NCBI GenBank assembly: GCA_964571235.1
Contig: CAZNAI010000004.1
Coordinates: 496,001-560,000 of the forward strand
Direction: 5' to 3'
Length of the DNA stretch: 64,000 bases
Source: JACRAV01 sp964571235
GTDB taxonomy: Bacteria; Zixibacteria; MSB-5A5; GN15; FEB-12
Made by a program: the position numbers and the translations under genes. Of the stretch, positions 9,236-17,164 are shown in pieces. Position 1 is the first letter of the stretch; each line of letters opens with the position of its first letter. A model generated the notes under the pieces. That model ran no database searches. It was not told the DNA's origin and saw only the letters and a list, made by a program, of their open reading frames with translations.

Positions 9236-9451
9236 ATGGAGAGCCGCTTTGAGCCGCGGGTCCTCATATGCTGTGAATGCAAGGAAGAGTTCGTCTTCAC
9301 AGTAGCCGCGCAAGAGTATTTTGCCGAAAAGGGATATACGGACGATCCCAAGCGATGCAAATCGTGCCACACTTCCCACAAGCGTCATCAGCGGGAGCAT
9401 CAGGTAGTACACCAGGGAGCTGACACCGACGACGCGTATTATTCCCGTTAG
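9236..9451 (+). CDS. Small zinc-ribbon domain protein
   Basis: 71 residues with four cysteines in two knuckles, CCEC near residues 12-15 and CKSC near 41-44 (the second pair in RCKSCHTSHKR). This matches the 'probable zinc-ribbon' small proteins found near ribosomal and housekeeping genes. The tail is basic and His-rich (KRHQREHQ), suggesting nucleic-acid contact. Good ribosome site (TAGGAGAGAGG) before ATG 9236. Role unknown. Monocistronic, convergent with the M6 protease gene. Confidence 0.75.
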   Translation: MESRFEPRVLICCECKEEFVFTVAAQEYFAEKGYTDDPKRCKSCHTSHKRHQREHQVVHQGADTDDAYYSR

Positions 9452-9457
9452 AATAGA

Positions 9458-9486
9458 CATGCCCCGGCCTTACTGACCGGGGCATG
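9458..9486. terminator. Hairpin between convergent genes
   Basis: Perfect 10-bp stem CATGCCCCGG / CCGGGGCATG with a 9-nt loop, placed 7 bp after the zinc-ribbon stop and 47 bp from the end of the M6 protease gene on the other strand. There is no T-run, so termination is inferred from position. Confidence 0.55.
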
Positions 9487-9532
9487 GCGTATCCAGAAGA
9501 ATCGCAGGAGTCGGACAAACGCTCGGCGAGCG

Positions 9533-11296
9533 CTACCGCACCAGAACCATTTTCTTCGACGACTCGAATCCGTCAGCACTGACCAGGCGATAGAAGTATA
9601 CGCCTGACGAGACCGGCTCGCCGCGATCGTCCGACCCGTCCCAAAACAGTTGAGTCAGCCCTACTCCGGCCTGTCCGGTGTAGAGCAATTTGACTTTCTG
9701 TCCCAGGGTATTGAATATCTCCAGGCGGACATTTGCTAGGGCGGAAAACTCAAACGACAACACAGTCGTTGGGTTGAACGGATTCGGATAGTTCTGTAGC
9801 AGAGTAAAGGTCGTGGGTAGCACATCTCCGTCATCGTCAACATCCGCCGCCAATCCGACGATCAGGTCAGCGATAATATTTGAACCAGAAGTTGAGATAT
9901 TGGTCACTGCGACCGGTGTCGAACCGCTCAGATACGAATTAGAATTCGGCGTGGTGGCGGTACTGAACGTGACTTTATTGCCGGTGCCGGGGAATGGATC
10001 GGCGCCGTCGCCGTAGTTGCTGGCGTGTTCCAAGTGATAGAGTCCGTCGGCCTGTTCCAGCGCGACCAAATAGTGCTGAGTAGAATCAAGTCCGGGGTAC
10101 CAGGCAGAGGCATTGTCATTCTTGCCGTCATCGATATGCCAGATCAAAAGTCCGGACGCGGGAAGCCAGGTATCGTATCCGGTTTTCTGGCGATTTTCCA
10201 CAAGAAAATGCTCGTTGCCGCCGGCACCAGATGTCCAGAGGCGATAGATTGTGCCGCCCGTTTCCACGGGCTGAATTGTTCGAGCGGTAATGTTTGAGGA
10301 GACAACTGAGGCGGCGGCTAAACCCATGTGAATGCGACTCCATGCGCACGGATGTGCGGGGGAATTGCCTTGTTTGCCGGGTGATCCATTCCAGCATCCG
10401 TAGGCCATGATGCACCACTTACCGGCGCCAGTGGAGTTACCATTGCCGGTGTTGGTATCATACAGGTCCGGCAGGCCAAACCCGTGACACAGCTCATGCG
10501 AATATACGCCGATCGTCATATCGCCGGGGGAGTTCCAGAATTCAGGCTGAATGGTGAATGTGGAGACGCGGACGCCATCGACGAGCTTTGGCGAAATTCC
10601 CCACTTGTGCGACCAGATGTCGTTGGGACTACTCGACACTTCGGCTCCGGTGCCACTGTGGATGACAAGCAGACAATCGACAAACCCGTTGCCGTCGTTG
10701 TCGTAGTTGGCAAAGTTGACAGACGGATTTACGACGTCGACTAGATCTTCGACCAGTTTCTGAGAGTTATGCGGATATGCACCGGTGCCGTTCTGGCCGT
10801 TGACATAGTAGGCGTAGGTCTGCGGTGCGGTGTTCCAGCCGAGCGATGACGGGAGGTTGACAGTTACCAGATCGATCTGCGTGTTGCTGATTTCATTGAA
10901 ATAATGTTTGACGGTGCTGGATCCGGAAGAATCGAAAAGCAATGAGTCAAAGAATGCGGGTGCGACCGCCGAGTTGTGATCGGAGAATTTTACCAGCAGG
11001 GCGAGAATCTTGAATCCACCGGCAGTCGGAGCGGCGGCGGCGTCGACCTGCCGTCGATTCAGATAATTCGAAAAGAAGTTATCCGGTGTGCAGATGTCTC
11101 GATTGTGCAGATCTGCTGACGATGGAAGTTGCGCGACCAGACTGGAGGACGAGCCGGCGTTTTGCAGTCTTTCTAAAAGTTCCGGCGAGGGGGGCGCGGC
11201 CACGGTCGGCACAGCGAGGTATGTGGCGGCAATGATGAGGATCATCCAGATGATGACACCATAGTGCGGTCGCGATGATTTGTTCTTCTTGCGCAT
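9533..11296 (-). CDS. Secreted M6-family metalloprotease with type-IX-secretion-like C-terminal domain
   Basis: 587 residues. N-terminal export signal (ILIIAATYLAVPTVAAPPSP after a Lys/Arg-rich start). The M6 (immune inhibitor A-like) catalytic domain has the zinc motif SHELCHGFGLPDLYD near residues 265-280, and NDIWSHKWGIS and MAYGCWNG are also typical. The last 90 residues form an FlgD-Ig/T9SS type A-like sorting domain (LLQNYPNPFNPTT ... SSGVYFYRLVSADG ... KMVLVR). In Bacteroidetes this domain directs export by the type IX system, but no por genes are in the window. Third gene of the operon with the lipoprotein and barrel genes (14 bp after the latter). Likely an extracellular peptidase. 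Confidence 0.88.
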   Translation of the reverse strand: MRKKNKSSRPHYGVIIWMILIIAATYLAVPTVAAPPSPELLERLQNAGSSSSLVAQLPSSADLHNRDICTPDNFFSNYLNRRQVDAAAAPTAGGFKILALLVKFSDHNSAVAPAFFDSLLFDSSGSSTVKHYFNEISNTQIDLVTVNLPSSLGWNTAPQTYAYYVNGQNGTGAYPHNSQKLVEDLVDVVNPSVNFANYDNDGNGFVDCLLVIHSGTGAEVSSSPNDIWSHKWGISPKLVDGVRVSTFTIQPEFWNSPGDMTIGVYSHELCHGFGLPDLYDTNTGNGNSTGAGKWCIMAYGCWNGSPGKQGNSPAHPCAWSRIHMGLAAASVVSSNITARTIQPVETGGTIYRLWTSGAGGNEHFLVENRQKTGYDTWLPASGLLIWHIDDGKNDNASAWYPGLDSTQHYLVALEQADGLYHLEHASNYGDGADPFPGTGNKVTFSTATTPNSNSYLSGSTPVAVTNISTSGSNIIADLIVGLAADVDDDGDVLPTTFTLLQNYPNPFNPTTVLSFEFSALANVRLEIFNTLGQKVKLLYTGQAGVGLTQLFWDGSDDRGEPVSSGVYFYRLVSADGFESSKKMVLVR

Positions 11297-11310
11297 ACTA
11301 TATCCTTATA

Positions 11311-12570
11311 CTAAAACAGAATTCCTGTAGAGAACGCGACATTCACGCCGCGCGATGAGTAAGCCGAAAAAGTGGAGCCAGAAACCACGGCGGCGTCCAG
11401 ATAGTAGCCCAGCAATTTGAGACCGGCGCCGAATGAGACGGCCGAGTGACCGCCGCCGCCGACAGCATAACCGGCGCGAAGCGGGATCATCGGGATGAGC
11501 GAAAGTTCAGTTCCGGCCGAAAGTCGCGGTTTGGTAGAGGCGCCGGGCGAGGTTCTGAATCCCTGTTCCCAGTCGACTCCCCAGATGAGTTTGCCCTGCG
11601 TTTTGCCAATGCCGACAGTCAGTCGGGCGGGAAGAGTGGTTGTAAACGCGGGAATATCTTTGGTGTACTCGTCGGAAGTGACATAATCGGCGTCGGAATT
11701 GTCTACCGTCATAGAGTCGAACGAAAAGACATAGCCGCGTTCTTCGGGTTTGTGATCCCATTTGAGCTGGCTAAGAAAGCTCTCGATCTTGGCGCCGATG
11801 GTGTAGGTGTTGTTAAGTTTTAGAGCCGCGCCCAAATCGACAGCGTATCCTGCGCCGCCGGTGGCAGTGCGGGCGATGACATGACCAGCGCCGGCAAAGC
11901 CGTTTGCATAGGTGGCGATGCCGCCCTGCAGATCGGTGACTTCTTCGATTGCGATGCCACGCAGATAGCGGCCCGTGGCTCCGACTGCCAGTTGTCGCGA
12001 ACCCTGACGAAATAGCGAGAGGCCGTAGGAAACACCGGCTGACGCATAGCTAAGGCCATTGGCGTACGAGCCAGTGACATCGATTGTGTCGGCGTAGGTG
12101 TTGCCGTTGAGGACAAGATCAACCAATTCTTTGTTCAGATTCAAGTCGGCGGCGGCACTTCCGGTCATCGAGATGGCGAAATTTCCAAGGGCGATTGCGG
12201 CAGTGGAGGCGTCGACATCGGCTGAGAGTTTCAGGCCCTCCTCGGGAATCTTTCCGAGAATGTCGGACTTGTCGGCGTCGGAGAGAAATGCGCCGGAATA
12301 CTTGTTGTAGTCGGCGAGCGTGAAACTGTTGTTGGTCACTGAAGCGCCAACTCCGACTAGCTCGATTCCGTAGTTTTTGTAATTTTTCAGCGCGAGATTG
12401 GCGGGATTGAAGCGCGGCGCGGCGGGACCGGAGGCCAGCGCCGTGTAAGCGCCGCCCATAGCGGCGGCTCGGGCAGAGGAATTGTCTACGGCTGTTGCAT
12501 TCGCGGCAAGCGCCAGCAAGCAGACCAACCCGGCGATAATTCTCTTCGATTTATTATTTGTCGGTTTCAT
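11311..12570 (-). CDS. PorV/TraF-like outer-membrane beta-barrel protein
   Basis: 419 residues from ATG 12568-12570, which has a good ribosome site (AGGGAGC) and gives a normal signal peptide (RIIAGLVCLLALAANATA). The first mature residues SARAAAMGGAYTALASGPAAPRFNPANLA are the hallmark of the UPF0164/PorV and TraF-type barrel families. The rest is alternating beta strand, ending in FSTGILF with a terminal aromatic. PorV-type proteins act as shuttle or anchoring barrels for type IX cargo. Being sandwiched between a lipoprotein gene and an M6 protease carrying a type-IX-like tail fits such a role, but that is inference. Confidence 0.72.
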   Translation of the reverse strand: MKPTNNKSKRIIAGLVCLLALAANATAVDNSSARAAAMGGAYTALASGPAAPRFNPANLALKNYKNYGIELVGVGASVTNNSFTLADYNKYSGAFLSDADKSDILGKIPEEGLKLSADVDASTAAIALGNFAISMTGSAAADLNLNKELVDLVLNGNTYADTIDVTGSYANGLSYASAGVSYGLSLFRQGSRQLAVGATGRYLRGIAIEEVTDLQGGIATYANGFAGAGHVIARTATGGAGYAVDLGAALKLNNTYTIGAKIESFLSQLKWDHKPEERGYVFSFDSMTVDNSDADYVTSDEYTKDIPAFTTTLPARLTVGIGKTQGKLIWGVDWEQGFRTSPGASTKPRLSAGTELSLIPMIPLRAGYAVGGGGHSAVSFGAGLKLLGYYLDAAVVSGSTFSAYSSRGVNVAFSTGILF

Positions 12571-12583
12571 TTTCGGCTCCCTT

Positions 12584-14617
12584 TCAGAACTTACCGTCGA
12601 ATCGATATTCGATTTCCGCACGGGCGGTGATTGTGACATAGTCATTAGCGGTCAGTTTGACCGGCTGACTTCCCGTTGAATCGAGCGTGATCTGGCTGGC
12701 GATCCAGAGCGTGGGATGACGCAAGACCTGAAAATCGGTACTATCCAGATCAACCATTTGCTCGCCGGTGGAGACTGCGCTGGTGACAAGGCCGGAGCCG
12801 TTTACAGTTGCGGCGGTGATGAAAAGATTGTCGATTGTCACCTGTGGATTGGAATAGGCAGTGGCAGAGTCACCGTTGAGCAAGAGTTCAAAATTGGCGC
12901 CCAGGGGCAGATGATTTTCAAGGGTATAGACCAATCGCGCTGAGACGACGTGGTCGGCTATGTTGTTCATGGCCGAGGTATCCATGTCCTCACTGCTGAC
13001 ATCGGGGCGAACCGTCGATTGATGGACGATCAATTCAAACGGCGCATTGATGGTCACCCGTGCGCTCAAGAAATCGTTGTTAGTGAGCGTACCAGCGGCG
13101 ACGCCATCACCGAAAGAGACCGTGCCGTTCAGTGTCAACTGACTCGGCAAAGGCCAGAGAAAGTCGGCCACTGAGCTGTCGACGATGGCGCTAAGAACAG
13201 GGTTGGCGCCGGTGCCACGGGCGATCGTGCCCGCCAGATTCAGCGTTTTGCCGTTGTTGCCTTGTAACTGAATAGTGAGTGAGCCGGGAAGATCGACAGC
13301 ATTGGTGATTTCAAGACTCAATGTTGCGTGGGCAAGCTGGACTGAGTCGAATCCCTGGGGGACGTCGATTGATTGATCGATCGGATCGACGACAACATCA
13401 GTCGGCGCAACCACGCCGGTGACTGATGTAACAGTCACACCCGAGAGATTTGCGTCGACCGCGAAGCCGTGATTTTGATTGATCTGCACCGAGCCGCCTT
13501 CCGAGCCGTTGGAAGAGGCGTCGATATTCAAAGCGATACTCTGCGGATGTGTCGAATCGGAGGGCCGTAGGGTGACACCGGTAAGGTCGATGTTGATATT
13601 GGTGTTGGTACCGGGGTTCAAATTTTGAGTGATCACCATCGGCGAATCGTTCTGTAGAAAATCAGGTAGCGTAATCTCGACCGATGACGGTAGCGGCGTG
13701 TTATTGGCAATGTGAAGGGCCAATGTTCCGCTACCGAGAGTTGCCGAGTAGATTGCTGTCGGTTTGTTCAATCCGACATTTTGTGAAAAGGACCGGGAAA
13801 GCGCCGGGATCGTGGCGACCGCGGCCGAGACGGTAAATGGATCGGAGAAAGTCATGACGCTGGTTATGTCCTGGTTGCCAGTAACCAAAAGAGTGCCGCC
13901 CGGCGTGTGGCAGGCAAGGATGCACCTTAGTTGATTTGAAATTGTCGCGCCGCTCAGATCGATGGCGAGCGAGTCCGCTGAGCCATTTGATATGCCTGAT
14001 GTGAAGGAATGACTCCCGAGCGGGACACCGTTGAGCAGGTCATGAAGGGTCACGGTGACCGAGTCCAGATCAAGCCCGAGATTGTTGTATACGTGGATCA
14101 GAATCGAGCCGCTTGCGACAGTCGCCGAGGTCATGGTGCCAGACGGCGTAGGATCGTTGTACAAAGTGAACGATGTTGGGGGGAGTGCGCCGCCGAGGGC
14201 GAGCGAAGAGATGGAAGAGAGCGGCGCGTTCAAAATCGAGGTGTCCGGTGTGTTGACCTCAATCTCACCGAGCAGTTGGTCAAGCGAGTAGGACATCGCG
14301 CCGATGGTCAGGTCGCCCTGATCGATCTTGAACGTGTCCAGTTCGCGGGTCATCGAAAAGACGACATTACTGTCTGAGTCGAAGCCGATTTCGTTTTGGC
14401 CGAGTTTGTTAATCAGTTCCGCCATCGGATAGGTGCGATTAACAAGCGGCACGATCAACTTGGTGTCCCAGGTTGGAGACTGGGGTTTCTTGATGGTGCA
14501 CTGAGATAGAGTCAGGATCAAAACTATCAGAGCGACTCCGAACATGAGTCTGAGCAAGAATCCGGAAAAACTGAAATGTCCGGCGTTATTTCTATTTCTG
14601 CTTCTTCGTCGTGCCAT
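12584..14617 (-). CDS. Large surface lipoprotein of unknown function
   Basis: 677 residues. After an Arg-rich start (MARRRSRNRNN) comes a membrane segment (LMFGVALIVLILTLSQC) whose Cys fits a lipobox-like site (LSQC, less perfect than LxGC). The mature part starts TIKKPQSPTWDTKLIVPLVN. The rest is beta-rich, low in Lys and Cys, with repeated Ig-like strands (e.g. SLALGGALPPTSFTL, TLSLEITNAVDLPGSL). No catalytic motif is visible. First gene of a three-gene operon with the PorV-like barrel (13 bp) and the M6 protease, suggesting a surface assembly. Unusually long for a periplasmic lipoprotein. Family unrecognised. Confidence 0.7.
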   Translation of the reverse strand: MARRRSRNRNNAGHFSFSGFLLRLMFGVALIVLILTLSQCTIKKPQSPTWDTKLIVPLVNRTYPMAELINKLGQNEIGFDSDSNVVFSMTRELDTFKIDQGDLTIGAMSYSLDQLLGEIEVNTPDTSILNAPLSSISSLALGGALPPTSFTLYNDPTPSGTMTSATVASGSILIHVYNNLGLDLDSVTVTLHDLLNGVPLGSHSFTSGISNGSADSLAIDLSGATISNQLRCILACHTPGGTLLVTGNQDITSVMTFSDPFTVSAAVATIPALSRSFSQNVGLNKPTAIYSATLGSGTLALHIANNTPLPSSVEITLPDFLQNDSPMVITQNLNPGTNTNINIDLTGVTLRPSDSTHPQSIALNIDASSNGSEGGSVQINQNHGFAVDANLSGVTVTSVTGVVAPTDVVVDPIDQSIDVPQGFDSVQLAHATLSLEITNAVDLPGSLTIQLQGNNGKTLNLAGTIARGTGANPVLSAIVDSSVADFLWPLPSQLTLNGTVSFGDGVAAGTLTNNDFLSARVTINAPFELIVHQSTVRPDVSSEDMDTSAMNNIADHVVSARLVYTLENHLPLGANFELLLNGDSATAYSNPQVTIDNLFITAATVNGSGLVTSAVSTGEQMVDLDSTDFQVLRHPTLWIASQITLDSTGSQPVKLTANDYVTITARAEIEYRFDGKF

Positions 14618-14647
14618 GCTGGCCTCGTAGCTTGTGGTTTCCGTTCC

Positions 14648-14668
14648 TTTGCGCTATCTGATCGCAAA
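14648..14668. other. Inverted repeat in divergent intergenic region
   Basis: TTTGCG at 14648-14653 and CGCAAA at 14663-14668 flank 9 bp in the 205-bp gap between the divergent lipoprotein and WYL-regulator genes. It could be an operator, possibly for the WYL protein itself. No second copy was found. Confidence 0.3.
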
Positions 14669-14770
14669 GCCAATGCCGAGTCCGGAGATGGTCGTAACGA
14701 GAAGAGCGACTGCTGGTTATGTCGCAGAGGCGAGGTGCGTGCTGAACCTGAGTATGGGAGACTCCCTACA

Positions 14771-14799
14771 TTGACACGCTTTGGGCGCAGGGGTATATT
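14771..14799 (+). promoter_or_regulatory. Consensus-like promoter of the WYL regulator
   Basis: TTGACA 14771-14776, 17-bp spacer, TATATT 14794-14799. Expected start near 14806, about 17 nt before the ATG, so the leader is very short. Confidence 0.8.
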
Positions 14800-14822
14800 C
14801 GCCCAATCCAACGGCCAATCTG

Positions 14823-15767
14823 ATGACCAAACAAGATCGATTACTTTATATCCTGAATCTTCTCCGGGCGAGAAAGTCGCTCAATGCCCTGGCGCTCGCG
14901 GGAGAATGTAGTGTCACCGAGCGGACTATTTATCGCGACTTGATAAGTCTATCGGAGGCGCAAGTGCCGATCTATTTTGACCGGGGGTACAAGCTGGCGT
15001 CAGATAGTTTCTTGCCGCCGCTGAATTTTAATTACGACGAGTACCAGGCACTCAAACTGGCGCTGGAGTCGACACCACTGCGTAGAACGTCACGGTATGG
15101 TGAAGCGGTGCGGCGTGTTCGTGCGAAGATAGAAGCGGGGTTGAACGAGGTGGTCAAAGAGCGCCGGCGGACTTCAATTGACGCGATGGCGGTTGATATT
15201 GCGACCACAGAAGACCCGCGCGCAGGGGAGCGGTATTTTGGTGATATCGAAACAGCCGCCTCCGATCAGCGATCGCTTGAAATCGAATACGATTCAGTTT
15301 CATCGGGGTTGAGCAAACGGCTGGTTGATCCGTATTTCATAGTCTTTCGGGCGCGGGCATTTTACTTTGTCGCCTGGTGCCAAAAGAGGGGTGACTTTCG
15401 GACCTTTCGGCTCGACCGAATCAGGTCGGCGGTCGTCACTGATCAGCGATTTGTCAGAAAGAAAGGAATTTCGGCTAAGAGTTACTTTGAAGGGAGTTGG
15501 CAGGTACATACCGGTGAGTCGATAGATGTGAAGATTCGATTTAGTGGGCAGGCGGCGCGGATCGTGACGCTGGGGAAACACCATCCGACTGAATGGATAG
15601 AAAAGCAGAAAGATGGCGCAGTGATTTACACTGCGACTGTTAGGGGAATAGAAGAGATTGGTCGGTGGGTGGCCGGATTCGGAGAGCAGGCCGAGGTTTT
15701 GGAGCCGGAGTTTTTGAGGAAATCACTTAAGTCTATTGGGCAGTACTTCGTCAAGAAGTACTCCTGA
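14823..15767 (+). CDS. HTH-WYL transcriptional regulator (YafY-like)
   Basis: 314 residues from ATG 14823, chosen because the promoter ends at 14799 and the helix-turn-helix starts at once (TKQDRLLYILNLL). Residues 1-60 form an HTH_11 domain (ALALAGECSVTERTIYRDLISL). Residues about 150-235 form a WYL ligand-sensing domain (RSLEIEYDS, DPYFIVFRARAFYFVAWCQ, FRTFRLDRI), and a C-terminal WCX-like part follows. WYL proteins respond to nucleic-acid or nucleotide ligands and often control stress or defence genes. No defence locus is adjacent. The nearest downstream gene is a BMC shell protein about 50 bp away, with its own weak promoter between. Confidence 0.88.
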   Translation: MTKQDRLLYILNLLRARKSLNALALAGECSVTERTIYRDLISLSEAQVPIYFDRGYKLASDSFLPPLNFNYDEYQALKLALESTPLRRTSRYGEAVRRVRAKIEAGLNEVVKERRRTSIDAMAVDIATTEDPRAGERYFGDIETAASDQRSLEIEYDSVSSGLSKRLVDPYFIVFRARAFYFVAWCQKRGDFRTFRLDRIRSAVVTDQRFVRKKGISAKSYFEGSWQVHTGESIDVKIRFSGQAARIVTLGKHHPTEWIEKQKDGAVIYTATVRGIEEIGRWVAGFGEQAEVLEPEFLRKSLKSIGQYFVKKYS

Positions 15768-15776
15768 TCTTTTTAT

Positions 15777-15805
15777 TTGACTCGGGGTCGCCGGGCCGGC
15801 TTATT
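15777..15805 (+). promoter_or_regulatory. Possible promoter of the BMC shell gene
   Basis: TTGACT 15777-15782 and CTTATT 15800-15805 are 17 bp apart, with a very GC-rich spacer. The predicted start near 15812 leaves only about 8 nt before ATG 15820 and there is no Shine-Dalgarno, so the mRNA may be nearly leaderless. Confidence 0.4.
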
Positions 15806-15819
15806 CGCGGTTGAACAAT

Positions 15820-16101
15820 ATGAATGCCATTGGAATGATAGAAACGCGCGGCATGGTCTGCGCCACCGAAGCGACCGACGCGATGGTCAAAGCGGCAACA
15901 GTCGAGCTGATCGGCTGTCACCGGATCGGGGGCGGATATGTCACAGTGATTGTTCGTGGCGAGGTGGCCGCTTGCAAGGCCGCGACCGAAGCCGGGGCGG
16001 CGGCGGCGCAAAAGATTGGTGGCTTAGTCTCGGCTCATGTTATCCCAAAGCCGCATCCGGATATCCTCGGTGTATTCCCGGTGGGCGATCAATCTCATTG
16101 A
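15820..16101 (+). CDS. Bacterial microcompartment shell protein (BMC-H, single domain)
   Basis: 93 residues, the usual length of a one-domain BMC hexamer protein. Family features are NAIGMIETRGMVCATEATD at the start, AATVELIGCHRIGGGYVTVI in the first sheet, RGEVAACKAATEAGAAAA in the helix and SAHVIPKPHPDIL near the end. BMC-H hexamers tile the facets of carboxysomes and metabolosomes. No pentamer (BMC-P), trimer, encapsulated aldehyde dehydrogenase or signature enzyme lies nearby, so the gene stands alone. ATG 15820 is preferred over the TTG three codons earlier. Confidence 0.9.
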   Translation: MNAIGMIETRGMVCATEATDAMVKAATVELIGCHRIGGGYVTVIVRGEVAACKAATEAGAAAAQKIGGLVSAHVIPKPHPDILGVFPVGDQSH

Positions 16102-16248
16102 CCCATTGTTGGTTATCTCTCTTAGTTAAAGTCAAATCTCGTTGGTCGGGCGGGATTATTTCTGTTTCAGCAGTTCAAGGATTTGCAGGTTCAGTCGATA
16201 AACTAAGCAACTTCGATTTGAACCGGAGTTGAGGAGCTAGCAAAGAGA

Positions 16249-16440
16249 ATGACATCGACGACACAAAAACCGCCGACCTTACGGGAGCATATTGATATGT
16301 TGGAAGCTGAGCGGGGAGAGAGCTTGCCGGAACATTTGATGTTGCGGATTCTGGCTGATCATATCGAGCGGTTGGAGCACGAAGTCAATTTGCTGAAACA
16401 TCGGCAGGAAGAAATCTCCCGGATTCTTAAGACTCACTAA
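16249..16440 (+). CDS. Small predicted coiled-coil protein
   Basis: 63 residues, charged and almost all helical, with heptad-like leucines (ADHIERLEHEVNLLKHRQEE). An AAAGAGA run and GAGGAG lie upstream of ATG 16249. No family recognised and no membrane segment. It stands between the BMC shell gene (about 147 bp upstream, a stretch in which nothing else is visible) and the DJ-1 gene. Could be a small scaffold or adaptor protein. Coding status rests on codon pattern, start context and composition. Confidence 0.5.
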   Translation: MTSTTQKPPTLREHIDMLEAERGESLPEHLMLRILADHIERLEHEVNLLKHRQEEISRILKTH

Positions 16441-16499
16441 GATCCTCGTCCCATTTTCGGCCAGTCCGAATTTCGAGCCACGAGCCTTTTCCTATCACT

Positions 16500-16528
16500 T
16501 TGACATCGAGAACTGTTCGGCGTACCTT
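16500..16528 (+). promoter_or_regulatory. Promoter of the DJ-1 family gene
   Basis: TTGACA 16500-16505, 17-bp spacer, TACCTT 16523-16528. Predicted start near 16535. The following ATG has AAGGAG 7 nt upstream. Confidence 0.55.
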
Positions 16529-16575
16529 GGTGCATATCACGGTGTCCACGGACGCGGCACTGTCAAGGAGCTGAC

Positions 16576-17148
16576 ATGGAGAAAAGAGCGCTGGTTGTTT
16601 TGACCGACGGATTCGAGGATGTCGAAGCGATTGCGCCGATCGACGTGCTGACGCGGTCGGGCGTGAAAGTTATTGTGGCGGGGCTAAAACCCGGTCCGGT
16701 CAAAGCGGCGTATGGCACGACTATCATGCCCGATACTCATCTTGGGGCGATCTCCGAACATGACTTTGACGCGATCATTTTTCCCGGCGGGCGAGTCAAT
16801 GCTCAGGGATTGGCCGGTGATAGCCGGGTAGTACAACTTATTCATAAGCATGTACAATCAGGCAAACTGGTGGCGGCGATTTGCGCGGCGCCAAGCCACG
16901 TTTTGGCCGAGGCGGCGGGAATATTGAAGGGACGTCGGGCGACCGGTGATCCCTCGTTTAACGACCGTCTGGCGGCCGGTGGCGCGATTGTGACAGGTGA
17001 ACAGGTGACAGTGGACGGTGCAATCATCACCGGGATGGGGCCGGGAGCGGCGATGCTTTTTGCTCTGGCGCTCACTGAATATATGGCCGGGAAAGAAACA
17101 GCCGATACATATGCTATGAAGTGGCGGATTGACCGCCGCGCCATCTAG
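16576..17148 (+). CDS. DJ-1/PfpI family protein (DJ-1/YajL subgroup)
   Basis: 190 residues. N-terminal LTDGFEDVEAIAPIDVLTRSG carries the conserved Glu, and AAICAAPSHVLAEAAGIL holds the nucleophile-elbow Cys. GRRATGDPSFND and GPGAAMLFALALTE are also family typical. DJ-1 subgroup proteins act on dicarbonyl damage (glyoxalase/deglycase activity is reported and debated) or as redox chaperones. Cytoplasmic, no signal. 16 bp before the GlmU-like gene, so probably co-transcribed. Confidence 0.9.
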   Translation: MEKRALVVLTDGFEDVEAIAPIDVLTRSGVKVIVAGLKPGPVKAAYGTTIMPDTHLGAISEHDFDAIIFPGGRVNAQGLAGDSRVVQLIHKHVQSGKLVAAICAAPSHVLAEAAGILKGRRATGDPSFNDRLAAGGAIVTGEQVTVDGAIITGMGPGAAMLFALALTEYMAGKETADTYAMKWRIDRRAI

Positions 17149-17164
17149 CTCGTGAGAAATTGAT

